Source of the DNA: Oscillospiraceae bacterium | GTDB taxonomy: Bacteria; Bacillota; Clostridia; Oscillospirales; CAG-272 | Assembly (NCBI GenBank): GCA_015063695.1 | Contig: SVTQ01000002.1 | Span: 36,923 to 100,922 of the forward strand | DNA length: 64,000 nucleotides | Reading direction: 5' to 3' | In this document: positions 1 to 7,899 of the stretch, one piece after another | Layout of the letters: each line of letters starts with the position of its first letter | How positions within the stretch are numbered: position 1 is the first letter of the stretch | Translations under genes and position numbers: made by a program | Notes under the pieces: model-generated | Databases searched by the model: none | What the model saw: only the letters and a program-made list of their open reading frames with translations | What the model was told of the DNA's origin: nothing

Positions 1-210
1 GCCAATATTTTCGGGCTCTTTTATCTCAAGAGACGCGCCGTTCTCATTATAAAAGATCTCCACCGCATACTCCGCGCCTCCCGTTTCGATCCTTGCGCTG
101 ACAGAAGCAAGACCGTTCTGATAGTCAAGCAGAGGACGGCTCACCGAATTACAGCTCGCAAAGGTCAAAACAACGACAACAAAACATAAAAACAAACCTA
201 TCTTTTTCAT
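1..210 (-). CDS. Putative lipoprotein, N-terminal fragment (gene runs off the left edge)
   Basis: The first 70 codons of a minus-strand gene; the stop lies outside the window. The product starts with a basic, hydrophobic signal peptide ending in a lipobox-like Phe-Ala-Ser-Cys with the candidate lipidated Cys at residue 20. The visible mature part (about 50 residues) has a pattern of short alternating strands and no motif I recognise. A GGAG-containing ribosome site lies about 8 bases upstream of the ATG at 210. It is probably anchored on the outer face of the membrane. It is separated from the ABC operon to its right by a hairpin region. Function unknown. Confidence 0.65.
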   Translation of the reverse strand, partial: MKKIGLFLCFVVVVLTFASCNSVSRPLLDYQNGLASVSARIETGGAEYAVEIFYNENGASLEIKEPENIG

Positions 211-280
211 AGTACTCTCCGCTAAGCATCAGTTCTCTAAATTCTATGCAGAGGAAAAGAAATGTATTCTAAGAGAACCC

Positions 281-357
281 CAAGTCGTCTTGCGACAACT
301 TGAGGACCCCTTGTTAATGCAAATAGCCCCAAGTTATCGCAAAATAACTCGGGGCTG
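281..357 (-). terminator. Two tandem hairpins after the ABC/DUF4340 operon
   Basis: Two stem-loops lie just past the stop of the DUF4340 gene. One has arms 325-337 and 344-356, with a single wobble pair and a CCCC/GGGG base. The other is at about 280-304 and has a closely similar stem. Neither is followed by a strong T-run on the minus strand. Termination of the operon is plausible but not certain. Confidence 0.4.
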
Positions 358-360
358 TTT

Positions 361-1881
361 TTAGTTCTTACCGTAAGCCTCGATAGGCTCGCCGTTCAAA
401 ATTCTCGAAGTGTCATTGATTATCTTCTGTACAAGATCGGCGTGAACGTAGAATTCGGCATTGCCGTTTACCTTCACCGCGCTTCGTCTTGTGGTGTATC
501 TGTAGAATTCATAGGTGGTAACTTCACCCTTTTTATTCTTATAGGAGAACTTCAGATTACATCTTTCGGGATCATTCAGTATATCCTCAAGAAGCTCTCC
601 CGTTTCGGGAACGCTTTCGGGAAGATAGTCCTGAACGTCAAAGGAAAGAAGGGCTTTATAGTACTGTCTGAAATTGTCTATATCCTCGGCAGTTGTCAGA
701 TAAACGTTTGTATCCGTTGCCACCGAAAGGGTGTCCTTCCCTTCCTCGTCCTTGCCGTGGTGGAGATAGAAGGTGACTTCTTCACCTCCCGTTTCAACGG
801 TCATTTCAGCAACGGACGTAATATAATACTGGAAGATGTAGGTGGATATCCAGTCCATCATTCCGTATTCAAGATATTTAAGAGTATCTGCAGGGACCTT
901 GGTGACTATATCGCTGTACATATTTGAAACAACGTAGTAATAACCGTCCTCTGTCTTTTCGCTTGTGAAGAAATAGTAGGTCTTGTTCTTATAATCAAAG
1001 GACACTGTATGAGCAGGTCTGTCAAGACCGCATTCCTTCAGCGTATCGTTGTCCGCGCCAAGCTTATAGGTGGACTCACCCGTTAGTCCCACAAAAGATA
1101 TAAATATCTCGTAAAGAAGGGTGGAATTGGGAGTATAGGGAGCAGGATAGGTGAGAATGTTCTCGACCATAGCCTCGGGATTCATCATATCCTCTCGGTC
1201 CACTATACCCACAGAGAGCATTTTTTCCTTGCCGTGATGAACCGTAAAGTTGTTGATGGTATAGTAGTCCTCTTTGTCAATACCGAAAATGACGTAGGGT
1301 GTTATAAACGCCTCAATGGGAGCAAGAATAGTCTGCTCAACTGTAGTATCAAGGACGTAAACGCTGTTTCTGCCTGCAAACATGCAGTAGTAGCCGCCGC
1401 CCGTCAGAAGCTTTCTGCCTACGTAGACCTTATACTGCCTGTCATCATTGTCCGTTACTATCCAGTAAGCCTTGGGCACGTCAAGACCGTACTCCGCAAG
1501 CTTCGCCTCGTCCGCCCCATCCATGACCTTCGCCTTGGAGAGTGTGGAGCCGCAGGTGGTAACAAGAGTGGAAAGGGCTGTGGCATCTACGCCGATACCT
1601 TCAAAGCCTTCAACGGTCAGCTCGCCGTTTTTATCCTTAACAAACTTGTATCCGCCGTGCTCGTTTCCAACCTCGATGGACTTCATATCCGCCCTCTCAA
1701 GGTAGTTATACATATAATACCTGTTGGAAACACCGAGGCTCTCGCCCTCAAGAGTTTCGGGAGCCTCCTCCACGGGGACTCTTGACTGGACGTAGGGTTT
1801 TACTACCGCAAAGTACCCTACGGCGGCAAGAACGATGATCGCGGCAGACAGAATAATTAAAGTTATCTGTTTCTTTATCAT
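361..1881 (-). CDS. DUF4340 domain protein, accessory to Gld-type ABC transporter
   Basis: A 506-residue protein with one N-terminal membrane helix (about residues 6-27) and a large extracytoplasmic part resembling DUF4340. That family is regularly encoded after GldG-like proteins. The start is ATG at 1881. It overlaps the stop of the preceding gene as ATGA and has an AGGAGAAAG ribosome site; an in-frame extension to 1902 lacks one. It is the last gene of the four-gene operon (ATPase, permease, GldG-like, this gene), which argues for translational coupling and a shared complex. The biochemical role of DUF4340 is unknown; a periplasmic-side or surface accessory subunit is an inference. Confidence 0.75.
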   Translation of the reverse strand: MIKKQITLIILSAAIIVLAAVGYFAVVKPYVQSRVPVEEAPETLEGESLGVSNRYYMYNYLERADMKSIEVGNEHGGYKFVKDKNGELTVEGFEGIGVDATALSTLVTTCGSTLSKAKVMDGADEAKLAEYGLDVPKAYWIVTDNDDRQYKVYVGRKLLTGGGYYCMFAGRNSVYVLDTTVEQTILAPIEAFITPYVIFGIDKEDYYTINNFTVHHGKEKMLSVGIVDREDMMNPEAMVENILTYPAPYTPNSTLLYEIFISFVGLTGESTYKLGADNDTLKECGLDRPAHTVSFDYKNKTYYFFTSEKTEDGYYYVVSNMYSDIVTKVPADTLKYLEYGMMDWISTYIFQYYITSVAEMTVETGGEEVTFYLHHGKDEEGKDTLSVATDTNVYLTTAEDIDNFRQYYKALLSFDVQDYLPESVPETGELLEDILNDPERCNLKFSYKNKKGEVTTYEFYRYTTRRSAVKVNGNAEFYVHADLVQKIINDTSRILNGEPIEAYGKN

Positions 1882-3371
1882 GTGCGCTTTCTCCTGATAC
1901 AAACGTAAATTCCGAGAATCGCAACAATTACGGGAATAACGGTCACCATAGCAACGCTCCAGCGGTTTGCCTGAGCCGTTGTGATGTCGAGCGCTGTTTC
2001 GTCAAGAACCTTGGGATCAATGTCGGCAACTATCTTCTCTCTGCCCGTAAGTCTTACGGTGTTTACGAGAATATCGCTGTTGGCATAGGACGAGCTCTTA
2101 AGGAAATCATCGGAAGCAAATTCGGGAGAGCCGCAAACGATAACGTAGGTGTAGATATAGTCGTTGTCCTTGATCCCTTCTTCACGGGAAACGGTCATAA
2201 TGGGGAGAGCTCCTTCAAATACGGTCTCACCCTCTTTTACGGACTCTGAGGAGTCGCCGGACCAGAGTACCGTGCTTGTGGAAATGGAGCCCATAAGTCT
2301 GTCATCCTTTTCAAAGAGGATGTCAAGGGGCATGGCATTCCCGAACACCGTCTTGGGGGGAGAAGCAAGGTCAGCAATATCTCTGTAAAGACTTCTGCCC
2401 ATGGTGTCCTCAGTTTCGTATTTCGCAACGATAGACTTACCGTCGCTTGTAACGGAATTCAGCGTGTCAACAACGACCTCACCGCTTCTGAAAGCAATTC
2501 CCCACTCACCGAGAAGCTCGGAGAGATTTTTGAGGTTTTTGGATTTTTCGGAGTCGGCAAATACCATAAGGCAGCCGTGTCTGTCAAGGAACGCATCTAT
2601 CTTGTCGATCTCGTTACCGTTTTCGCCGCCTTCAATTCCTGCAAAGTCATAGATGGGGTCGTTGATAACGAGAATTCTGCCGTCCTCGTGTATTTCTTCC
2701 TTCGCAAGGTCAACGGAGCGCACCTCAAAGCCTGCGGTCTCATAAAGCTCCCACAGAGCCGAGGACTGCTCTTGTGTTCTTTCGCCGTGACCCGAGGTAA
2801 AGTATACGATAGGCATTTCCGCCGCAGTTACCTGGAGAATGGAAGCCGCGAATTTAGCCTCTCCGTTGTAGCCCCAGATATAGGAGTACTCCTCGTCCCA
2901 CATAAAGAAGGAGTCAGCTGCCTGAAGGCGGAATTCTCCGCCGCTTTCAATAATAACGGAGGTGGACTTGATGTCCGTTGCGGCAGTATTGTAGTAATAT
3001 TCAAAGAAGCCGGGGTGCTTTATGATATCCACGCACTCGACGCTTATATTGGAAAACTCTTTTTCAAGCTGAAGGGCGGTGTTATAGATATATTTCATAT
3101 AGGGACTTGAGCCCTCACCGCTCATAAGCTTGTCTGCATCCTGTGTGAAGTAGATGTTTACCTCGGCGGTAACGTCGGAGAGCACGTCCTTTGCCTCCTC
3201 CGAAAGGCTGAACACGCTGTCTCCCGTCATATCTATATACCAAAGCATTGAGTTTGCAAGTATACCGAAAACTGCGTTGATAACGATGACACCTGCCACG
3301 AAAAGCACGGTGAATGCAAAGGAGGCACTTCCTATCTTAAGTCCTCTTGACTTGGGATTTTTTCTGAACAT
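1878..3371 (-). CDS. GldG family ABC transporter auxiliary protein
   Basis: A 497-residue protein with a membrane helix near the N-terminus (about residues 18-38), a long extracytoplasmic region and a C-terminal helix followed by a basic RRKR tail. The region after the first helix fits the GldG/ABC-type auxiliary family, including the motif YFTSGHGE typical of its Rossmann-like domain. ATG at 3371 is preferred over an in-frame GTG at 3377, because the ribosome site AAGGAGG ends 7 bases before the ATG and abuts the GTG. It overlaps the next gene by 4 bases and follows the permease by 12. In Bacteroidetes the relatives serve gliding; in Clostridia the substrate is unknown. Confidence 0.8.
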   Translation of the reverse strand: MFRKNPKSRGLKIGSASFAFTVLFVAGVIVINAVFGILANSMLWYIDMTGDSVFSLSEEAKDVLSDVTAEVNIYFTQDADKLMSGEGSSPYMKYIYNTALQLEKEFSNISVECVDIIKHPGFFEYYYNTAATDIKSTSVIIESGGEFRLQAADSFFMWDEEYSYIWGYNGEAKFAASILQVTAAEMPIVYFTSGHGERTQEQSSALWELYETAGFEVRSVDLAKEEIHEDGRILVINDPIYDFAGIEGGENGNEIDKIDAFLDRHGCLMVFADSEKSKNLKNLSELLGEWGIAFRSGEVVVDTLNSVTSDGKSIVAKYETEDTMGRSLYRDIADLASPPKTVFGNAMPLDILFEKDDRLMGSISTSTVLWSGDSSESVKEGETVFEGALPIMTVSREEGIKDNDYIYTYVIVCGSPEFASDDFLKSSSYANSDILVNTVRLTGREKIVADIDPKVLDETALDITTAQANRWSVAMVTVIPVIVAILGIYVCIRRKRT

Positions 3372-3383
3372 CTTCACCCCTCC

Positions 3384-4088
3384 TTACGCATAACGGCGCT
3401 TCTCATAGATGCGCACGGTGAAAAACAGGAAAACTACACATACAGAAACGTAGTAAAGCACTGCGGAGAGGTCAAAAATACCATAGGTGAAGTTTGCAAA
3501 ACGGGAGTAGATGGATACCCAACCGATAACGGCGGAGATGATTCTTGAATTCATATAGGAATCAAGAACGCCCAGCACTACGAGAAACGCAAGAAGTCCC
3601 ACGGTTCCCATAGCCGCCACGAACTGATTTCCCGTGAGGGAGGACACGAAAAGTCCCACCGCGATAAAGCAGGAGGCGATAAGTATCATGCCGATAAGGC
3701 ATCCGAGAATTTTTCCGGGATTGGGCTCTCCGTAAATTCCGAGGGGAATGAAGAAGAGGCAGGACATGGCGATAGTTATAAGGAACATAGTGAATGCCGC
3801 CGCAAATTTTGCGAGAACCATGCTCCAGAGACTTACGGGAGAGGTCAGAAGAAGCTGTTCAGTTCCCTGACGTTTTTCTTCGGCAAAGCTCTTCATGGTG
3901 AGAAGAGGAATAATTATAACGTAAGCGAACATCAAAAGCTGAAAATAGCTCGAAACGTCGCAGGTCTGTGCCTGCAGTGTGGAAAGGGAGCAAAGAAAGC
4001 CCGATGCACAAAGGAATATACCCATGAAGATATATCCTGCAGGTGTTTTAAAATAGCTCTTTATATCTCTTTTGAAAATTGCAAACAT
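3384..4088 (-). CDS. ABC-2 type transporter permease (GldF-like)
   Basis: A 234-residue integral membrane protein with about six hydrophobic segments and the soluble motif EEKRQGTEQLLLTSP between helices 2 and 3, which is characteristic of ABC-2/GldF permeases. It starts 5 bases after the ATPase stop and ends 12 bases before the GldG gene, so all are co-transcribed. It should form the membrane channel of the exporter powered by the upstream ATPase. The substrate cannot be read from sequence. Confidence 0.85.
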   Translation of the reverse strand: MFAIFKRDIKSYFKTPAGYIFMGIFLCASGFLCSLSTLQAQTCDVSSYFQLLMFAYVIIIPLLTMKSFAEEKRQGTEQLLLTSPVSLWSMVLAKFAAAFTMFLITIAMSCLFFIPLGIYGEPNPGKILGCLIGMILIASCFIAVGLFVSSLTGNQFVAAMGTVGLLAFLVVLGVLDSYMNSRIISAVIGWVSIYSRFANFTYGIFDLSAVLYYVSVCVVFLFFTVRIYEKRRYA

Positions 4089-4093
4089 CCTTT

Positions 4094-5041
4094 TTACGCC
4101 CTCCTTTTCTTGTTTTCTTCCGTAAGACGGATAAATACGTCCTCAAGGGACACACCTGCCGCCTCAAAGCCGATAATTGGGAAATCACGGGATGCGCAAA
4201 GTCTGAAAAGCTGTTTGCGGATATCTATTCCCGTACGGCTCTCTATCACGTACACGTGAGCATCAAGATCGCGCTCGCCTGTGAGCTGAACGCTTTCAAC
4301 TCCGTCGAGACCGCCCACAGCTGAAAGCACGTCCCTTGAGGGGCCGCATATCTTTACGCTGTAACGTCTGTTCTGATTTACCGCGGTGGAGATATCATCT
4401 GTCTTCTCGTCGGCAAGGATCTTGCCGTTCTCAATAATAATTACTCTGTCGCAGACCGCCTGAACCTCGGAGAGGATATGCGTTGAAAGAATAACCGTAT
4501 GATTTCTTCCGAGGCGGCGGATAAGGCTTCTTATCTCGATTATCTGCTTGGGGTCAAGGCCGACTGTCGGCTCGTCAAGAATAATTATCCTGGGGTCACC
4601 CACAAGAGCCTGTGCGATACCCACTCTCTGGCGATAGCCCTTTGAGAGGTTGGCGATAAGTCTGTCCTTTACGTCCCAGGTCTTTGTAACCTTCATTATT
4701 TCCTCAAGGTGAGGGCCTCGGGGCAGGTCACAGCCCTTGAGCTCATAAACAAAGTTCAGATATTCCGATACGGTCATATCGGGATAAAGAGGGGGTATTT
4801 CGGGAAGATAGCCGATAAGCTTCTTCGCCTTGTCGGGGGAGTCGAGGATATCAAGTCCGCCGATCTCAACGGTTCCGCTGTCAGAGGAGAGATATCCCGT
4901 AATAATATTCATAGTCGTAGTTTTTCCCGCGCCGTTGGGGCCGAGGAAACCGACTATCTCACCTTTTCCAACGTGAAAGGAAATGCCGTCAAGGGCATAT
5001 TTTCTTCCGTAGCTTTTCACAAGATTTTCAATCTTAATCAT
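4094..5041 (-). CDS. ABC transporter ATP-binding protein (Gld/CcmA type)
   Basis: A 315-residue ATPase with Walker A GPNGAGKTT (residues 34-42), a signature LSKGYRQR near 132 and Walker B IIILDEP near 153. It has the H-loop LSTHILSEV and the extra C-terminal domain usual for ABC-2 exporter ATPases. Start is ATG at 5041 with AAAGGA about 8 bases upstream; the in-frame extension to 5083 has no ribosome site and runs into the palindromic promoter region. First gene of the operon; energises the permease encoded 5 bases downstream. Confidence 0.9.
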   Translation of the reverse strand: MIKIENLVKSYGRKYALDGISFHVGKGEIVGFLGPNGAGKTTTMNIITGYLSSDSGTVEIGGLDILDSPDKAKKLIGYLPEIPPLYPDMTVSEYLNFVYELKGCDLPRGPHLEEIMKVTKTWDVKDRLIANLSKGYRQRVGIAQALVGDPRIIILDEPTVGLDPKQIIEIRSLIRRLGRNHTVILSTHILSEVQAVCDRVIIIENGKILADEKTDDISTAVNQNRRYSVKICGPSRDVLSAVGGLDGVESVQLTGERDLDAHVYVIESRTGIDIRKQLFRLCASRDFPIIGFEAAGVSLEDVFIRLTEENKKRRA

Positions 5042-5084
5042 TTTTGTTTCCTTTTTATTTTCTCGCCGTGCAAAAGCGCACAAT

Positions 5085-5131
5085 TATACTATTATAATAT
5101 AATAGTATACCACATTTTGCAGAGATTTCCA
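5085..5131 (-). promoter_or_regulatory. Promoter of ABC operon with overlapping palindromic operator
   Basis: Positions 5085-5109 form a perfect 12-bp inverted repeat around one central base, with half-site TATACTATTATA. Read on the minus strand, a -10 TATACT (5104-5109) lies within it, with a weaker -35 TGGAAA (5126-5131) 16 bp away. A dimeric regulator bound here would block the promoter. The regulator is not in the window; assignment as an operator is inference. Confidence 0.55.
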
Positions 5132-5163
5132 TAGGTAGAGTTAAAATTTCTGTAAATTCGGGT

Positions 5164-5200
5164 AAAAAAGAGCCGCGCGGGGACAAAATCCGCCGCGCGG
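5164..5200 (-). terminator. Rho-independent terminator after the LCP gene
   Basis: The stem CCGCGCGG (5193-5200 with 5173-5180), extended by GGA/TCC, is followed on the minus strand by a run of six T (5169-5164). It ends the sortase-LCP transcript and insulates it from the ABC operon. Confidence 0.88.
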
Positions 5201-5211
5201 TGTTAATATTT

Positions 5212-6315
5212 TTACTCTTCAACTTCCGTATAGAAAACTTCAAGCACGGTTTCGAGGACGTTTTCGGCATCAAGATGGACTTCCATAAATCTGTCGCCCA
5301 TGACCGCTTCGCCTTCGAGAACGTAGATGTTATCGAAGTTAATATTCTTATTTTCAAGAACAGTTGAAGCAAGGTAGGTAAATTCCGAAAGGGTAATATT
5401 CGTGCAGGTATAGTCCATTGCCGCATTATAAAGCTTTGTCACTGTTGAAAAATCCGCAAGACAGGCTTCAACAGCTTTCTTAGCAAAAGCCTTTGCAAAC
5501 TGGAGCTGTCTTTCACGCCTTAATGCATCGGAATTGAACTTTGTGGTATCTCGTCTCTGAATGTAATCCCTTGCGGCATCGTCGATAAGATAATAGGTTT
5601 CTCCCTTTACAAACTCACCGATGTCCTCGATAGCCACTACATAAACTCCGCCAACTGCGTTATTAAGGCTCTGTATTCCGCGGAGATTAAGGGAAGCGTA
5701 ATTTGAAATTTCAATACCGCAAAGAAGTCTTTCCATGGAGGTCACCACGTTTTCACAGCTTGTGTCCTCACCGTCTCCGTAAGAATATGCAAGGCAAAGC
5801 TGCATCTTCTGTATACCTGCGTAGGTCCCGTCCTCGCTGTAGACCTCAACGTCCGCCATTGCATCACGGGGAATAACTATCATTGAAACATCACCCGTTT
5901 TTGTATTGAACGCCATTACCATATTGGTATCGGCCTGGCCTGCGCCTTTGTCCGCATCCTCTGCTTCAAGGTCATAGTCGTCAATTCCCATAAAGGCAAC
6001 GGGCACTATATTTTCGTTATACAGATACTTTTTTCCGCGCCACGTTACGGTCTTACCGCCGTCAAAGGTCTCAAGCTCTGTAAGCTCCTCCTTTTCTACA
6101 AGCTCTTCAAGCTGAACGGGATCGACCACCGTAGGTTCAAAGCTGTTTTTACCCACGTTTCTCATAACAAAAAACGAGATAACGAGAGCGGCAACAAGAA
6201 GCGCAAGAAGAACCACTATAGAAAGAAGGACTGCAAGAATAATCTTTCCGCCTTTTTTCTTGTTTTTAACTTCGGGTTTCGTTAAGACTTCTTTTTCGGG
6301 AGTGTTATTTTCCAT
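5212..6315 (-). CDS. LytR-CpsA-Psr (LCP) family protein
   Basis: A 367-residue protein with a short cytoplasmic N-terminus, a lysine cluster, one membrane helix (about 24-50) and an extracytoplasmic LCP domain. Visible family hallmarks are the QADTNMVMAF strand-loop, the IPRDA motif with its Arg/Asp and the later RRDTT and RRERQ arginines that bind the polyprenyl-pyrophosphate. LCP proteins transfer wall polymers such as teichoic acid or capsule from lipid carriers to peptidoglycan; some act as regulators. It begins 20 bases after the sortase stop, so the two are likely co-transcribed, linking polymer attachment and protein anchoring. Substrate unknown. Confidence 0.87.
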   Translation of the reverse strand: MENNTPEKEVLTKPEVKNKKKGGKIILAVLLSIVVLLALLVAALVISFFVMRNVGKNSFEPTVVDPVQLEELVEKEELTELETFDGGKTVTWRGKKYLYNENIVPVAFMGIDDYDLEAEDADKGAGQADTNMVMAFNTKTGDVSMIVIPRDAMADVEVYSEDGTYAGIQKMQLCLAYSYGDGEDTSCENVVTSMERLLCGIEISNYASLNLRGIQSLNNAVGGVYVVAIEDIGEFVKGETYYLIDDAARDYIQRRDTTKFNSDALRRERQLQFAKAFAKKAVEACLADFSTVTKLYNAAMDYTCTNITLSEFTYLASTVLENKNINFDNIYVLEGEAVMGDRFMEVHLDAENVLETVLEVFYTEVEE

Positions 6316-6335
6316 TTTAGTTCTCCTTTCCGTCT

Positions 6336-7166
6336 TTATTTTGTAGACTCGTCGCTAATAAGCACTGCATTTACAAGATAACGGTATCTGTTATCCGCCA
6401 TACAGGTGCTCATAACAAGGAGCTTATCGTCGTTTTCAAGAGCTGCGCCCTCTCTGACGTTCTGAGGGAACATCATTGGACTGAGAACATAGTCGAAATA
6501 ATCCCTTCGAACCTGTTCGTTGTCAAAGTTAAAGGAGTTCATTATATGACGGTTATCATATTTATAAGCCGATACCACCTTATAAGTCAGAATGTGCCCC
6601 GGTGTATAGACGTATACCGTTTCATGCTCTTTGAAAAAATCGGGATCCTCAAAATTATGGAGGGTTGCAAACATGGAGCCGTCCTCGGTCATGTTATGTC
6701 CGTAGACCACCGTTACGGGGTCCATAAAATCCCTTTTGTTATGGGACTGCGAGAAAAGGACACCTGCAAGGAGATAATTCCCGTCTACACCTCGGCGCAG
6801 ATAATAGAGGTCGTCGTTTCGGCTCTGGAGAATGGGATAGTCAACGTTTGTTCCGGGAATTCGCATCCATGCGTATATCTCATCATTTATTGCCATCTGC
6901 TCGGAAAAATCAATGGGGTTATCAGGAAGTGGCTCCGTTTCAACATCAGTCTCCTTCTCACTCTCCGCCCCTGTGCTATCTGAACTTTCTTCGGGCTCTG
7001 AGATATCCGTAGGTTCCCCGGAGGGGTCTGTTACGGTGCCTCCCGAAAAATCAAAAATTCCGAGGCGCACGGAGAAATAGACAGCCGTAAGAAGCAAAAG
7101 GATTATGAGAATAATGAGGGAAATAATAAAGGGTATCTTATAGTCCGAGTTTCTTTCGTTTTTCAC
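6336..7166 (-). CDS. srtB: Class B sortase
   Basis: A 276-residue membrane-anchored transpeptidase. After a basic start and one membrane helix (about 10-30) comes an acidic, Ser/Glu-rich linker and then the sortase beta-barrel. The triad is visible: His157 in VVYGHNM, Cys255 in VMSTCMADNRYR and Arg262 (or Arg260) just after. The long insertions and the STC context fit class B. The GTG at 7166 is chosen as start because AAAGGAG lies 6 bases upstream; the longer ATG form from 7220 would begin inside the terminator hairpin. Its probable substrate is encoded immediately upstream and carries an SPVTG signal, which resembles the (S/P)PxTG signals known for clostridial SrtB. Expression appears to depend on read-through of the terminator at 7201-7242. 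Confidence 0.88.
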   Translation of the reverse strand: MKNERNSDYKIPFIISLIILIILLLLTAVYFSVRLGIFDFSGGTVTDPSGEPTDISEPEESSDSTGAESEKETDVETEPLPDNPIDFSEQMAINDEIYAWMRIPGTNVDYPILQSRNDDLYYLRRGVDGNYLLAGVLFSQSHNKRDFMDPVTVVYGHNMTEDGSMFATLHNFEDPDFFKEHETVYVYTPGHILTYKVVSAYKYDNRHIMNSFNFDNEQVRRDYFDYVLSPMMFPQNVREGAALENDDKLLVMSTCMADNRYRYLVNAVLISDESTK

Positions 7167-7200
7167 TTTTGCTCCTTTCCGCCGCAGGCGCGGCAATTTT

Positions 7201-7242
7201 AAAAACTCCCCTGTTATCATTCCTCGGAACAGTAACAGGGGA
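7201..7242 (-). terminator. Terminator between sortase substrate and sortase
   Basis: A perfect 10-bp stem (TAACAGGGGA at 7233-7242 with 7207-7216) is followed on the minus strand by TTTTT. No promoter is evident between it and the sortase start, so it probably acts as an attenuator that keeps the enzyme less abundant than its substrate. Confidence 0.8.
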
Positions 7243-7264
7243 TCTTTTATTATTTACTTTGAAT

Positions 7265-7747
7265 TTATTTTGCGTCGAAGAGGTACTTCTTACCTGTGTA
7301 TGCAACTGCAAAAGCACTGATGGCAAGAGCCGTCGCCATAACTGCTGTAATCATGCTGTTCTCATAGCCTGTTACGGGAGACTCCTTGTCGGTGTCCTTG
7401 TCGGGTCCTTTACCTTCGAAAGCCGCAGTGAACACAACGTCACTCTTGGGACGAACAACGATAACCTTGGAGTTAGCGTCACCCTCTACCCATTCAAATT
7501 CACCTGTAAATGTCCAACCGATGAAGGTAAAGCCGTCGTCTTCCTTAGCTGTGATCTTAACTGTTTCTCCAACGGGAACTGTAGGCTTTTCTGCATTGGC
7601 AGTACCGCCCTTATCGTCCTTAACGTTAGCTACTACGTTATAAAAATCCTTTGCGCCGGGGCTGAGAAATTCATCTGCAGCAAACACTGTGCCGATTACG
7701 GAAAGCATCATAAGAGATGCGAGAATAATTGCAAAAAGCTTCTTCAT
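7265..7747 (-). CDS. Sortase-anchored surface protein with SPVTG signal
   Basis: A 160-residue exported protein. It has a signal peptide (cleavage expected near the Phe-Ala-Ala at 22-24) and a single small domain with the GFTFIGW motif seen in InlB B-repeat/flg_new-type folds. It ends in a cell-wall sorting signal: SPVTG at 123-127, a hydrophobic helix about 132-150 and a GKK basic tail. Start is ATG at 7747 with AGGAGAAGG upstream. It is the first gene of the cassette ahead of the class B sortase and is served by a near-consensus promoter. It is likely attached to peptidoglycan. Its ligand or role is unknown. Confidence 0.85.
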   Translation of the reverse strand: MKKLFAIILASLMMLSVIGTVFAADEFLSPGAKDFYNVVANVKDDKGGTANAEKPTVPVGETVKITAKEDDGFTFIGWTFTGEFEWVEGDANSKVIVVRPKSDVVFTAAFEGKGPDKDTDKESPVTGYENSMITAVMATALAISAFAVAYTGKKYLFDAK

Positions 7748-7789
7748 GATATATCCTTCTCCTGTCAAGTTATATTCTTATACACAATA

Positions 7790-7818
7790 ATAATATCATA
7801 TACCAAAGATTTTGTCAA
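7790..7818 (-). promoter_or_regulatory. Sigma-A promoter of the surface-protein cassette
   Basis: On the minus strand, -35 TTGACA (7813-7818) and -10 TATTAT (7790-7795) are separated by 17 bp, about 40 bases upstream of the surface-protein start. Confidence 0.8.
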
Positions 7819-7852
7819 CATCGATTTTTGCCGTTTTCAAGTCTTGAAAAAT

Positions 7853-7887
7853 GAAAAACCGCCCGTCAGGAAAAAACTTGACGGGCG
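7853..7887 (-). terminator. Terminator after the NSS transporter gene
   Basis: A perfect 9-bp stem CGCCCGTCA (7860-7868 with 7879-7887), followed on the minus strand by GGTTTTT, lies 13 bases past the transporter stop. Confidence 0.88.
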
Positions 7888-7899
7888 ATCAGATTCAAA

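Noticed and set aside
1878..5041. Assigning gliding motility from the Gld-type names
   Set aside because: Only the ABC part has homologues here; no other gliding genes are present and Clostridia use such transporters for unknown purposes.
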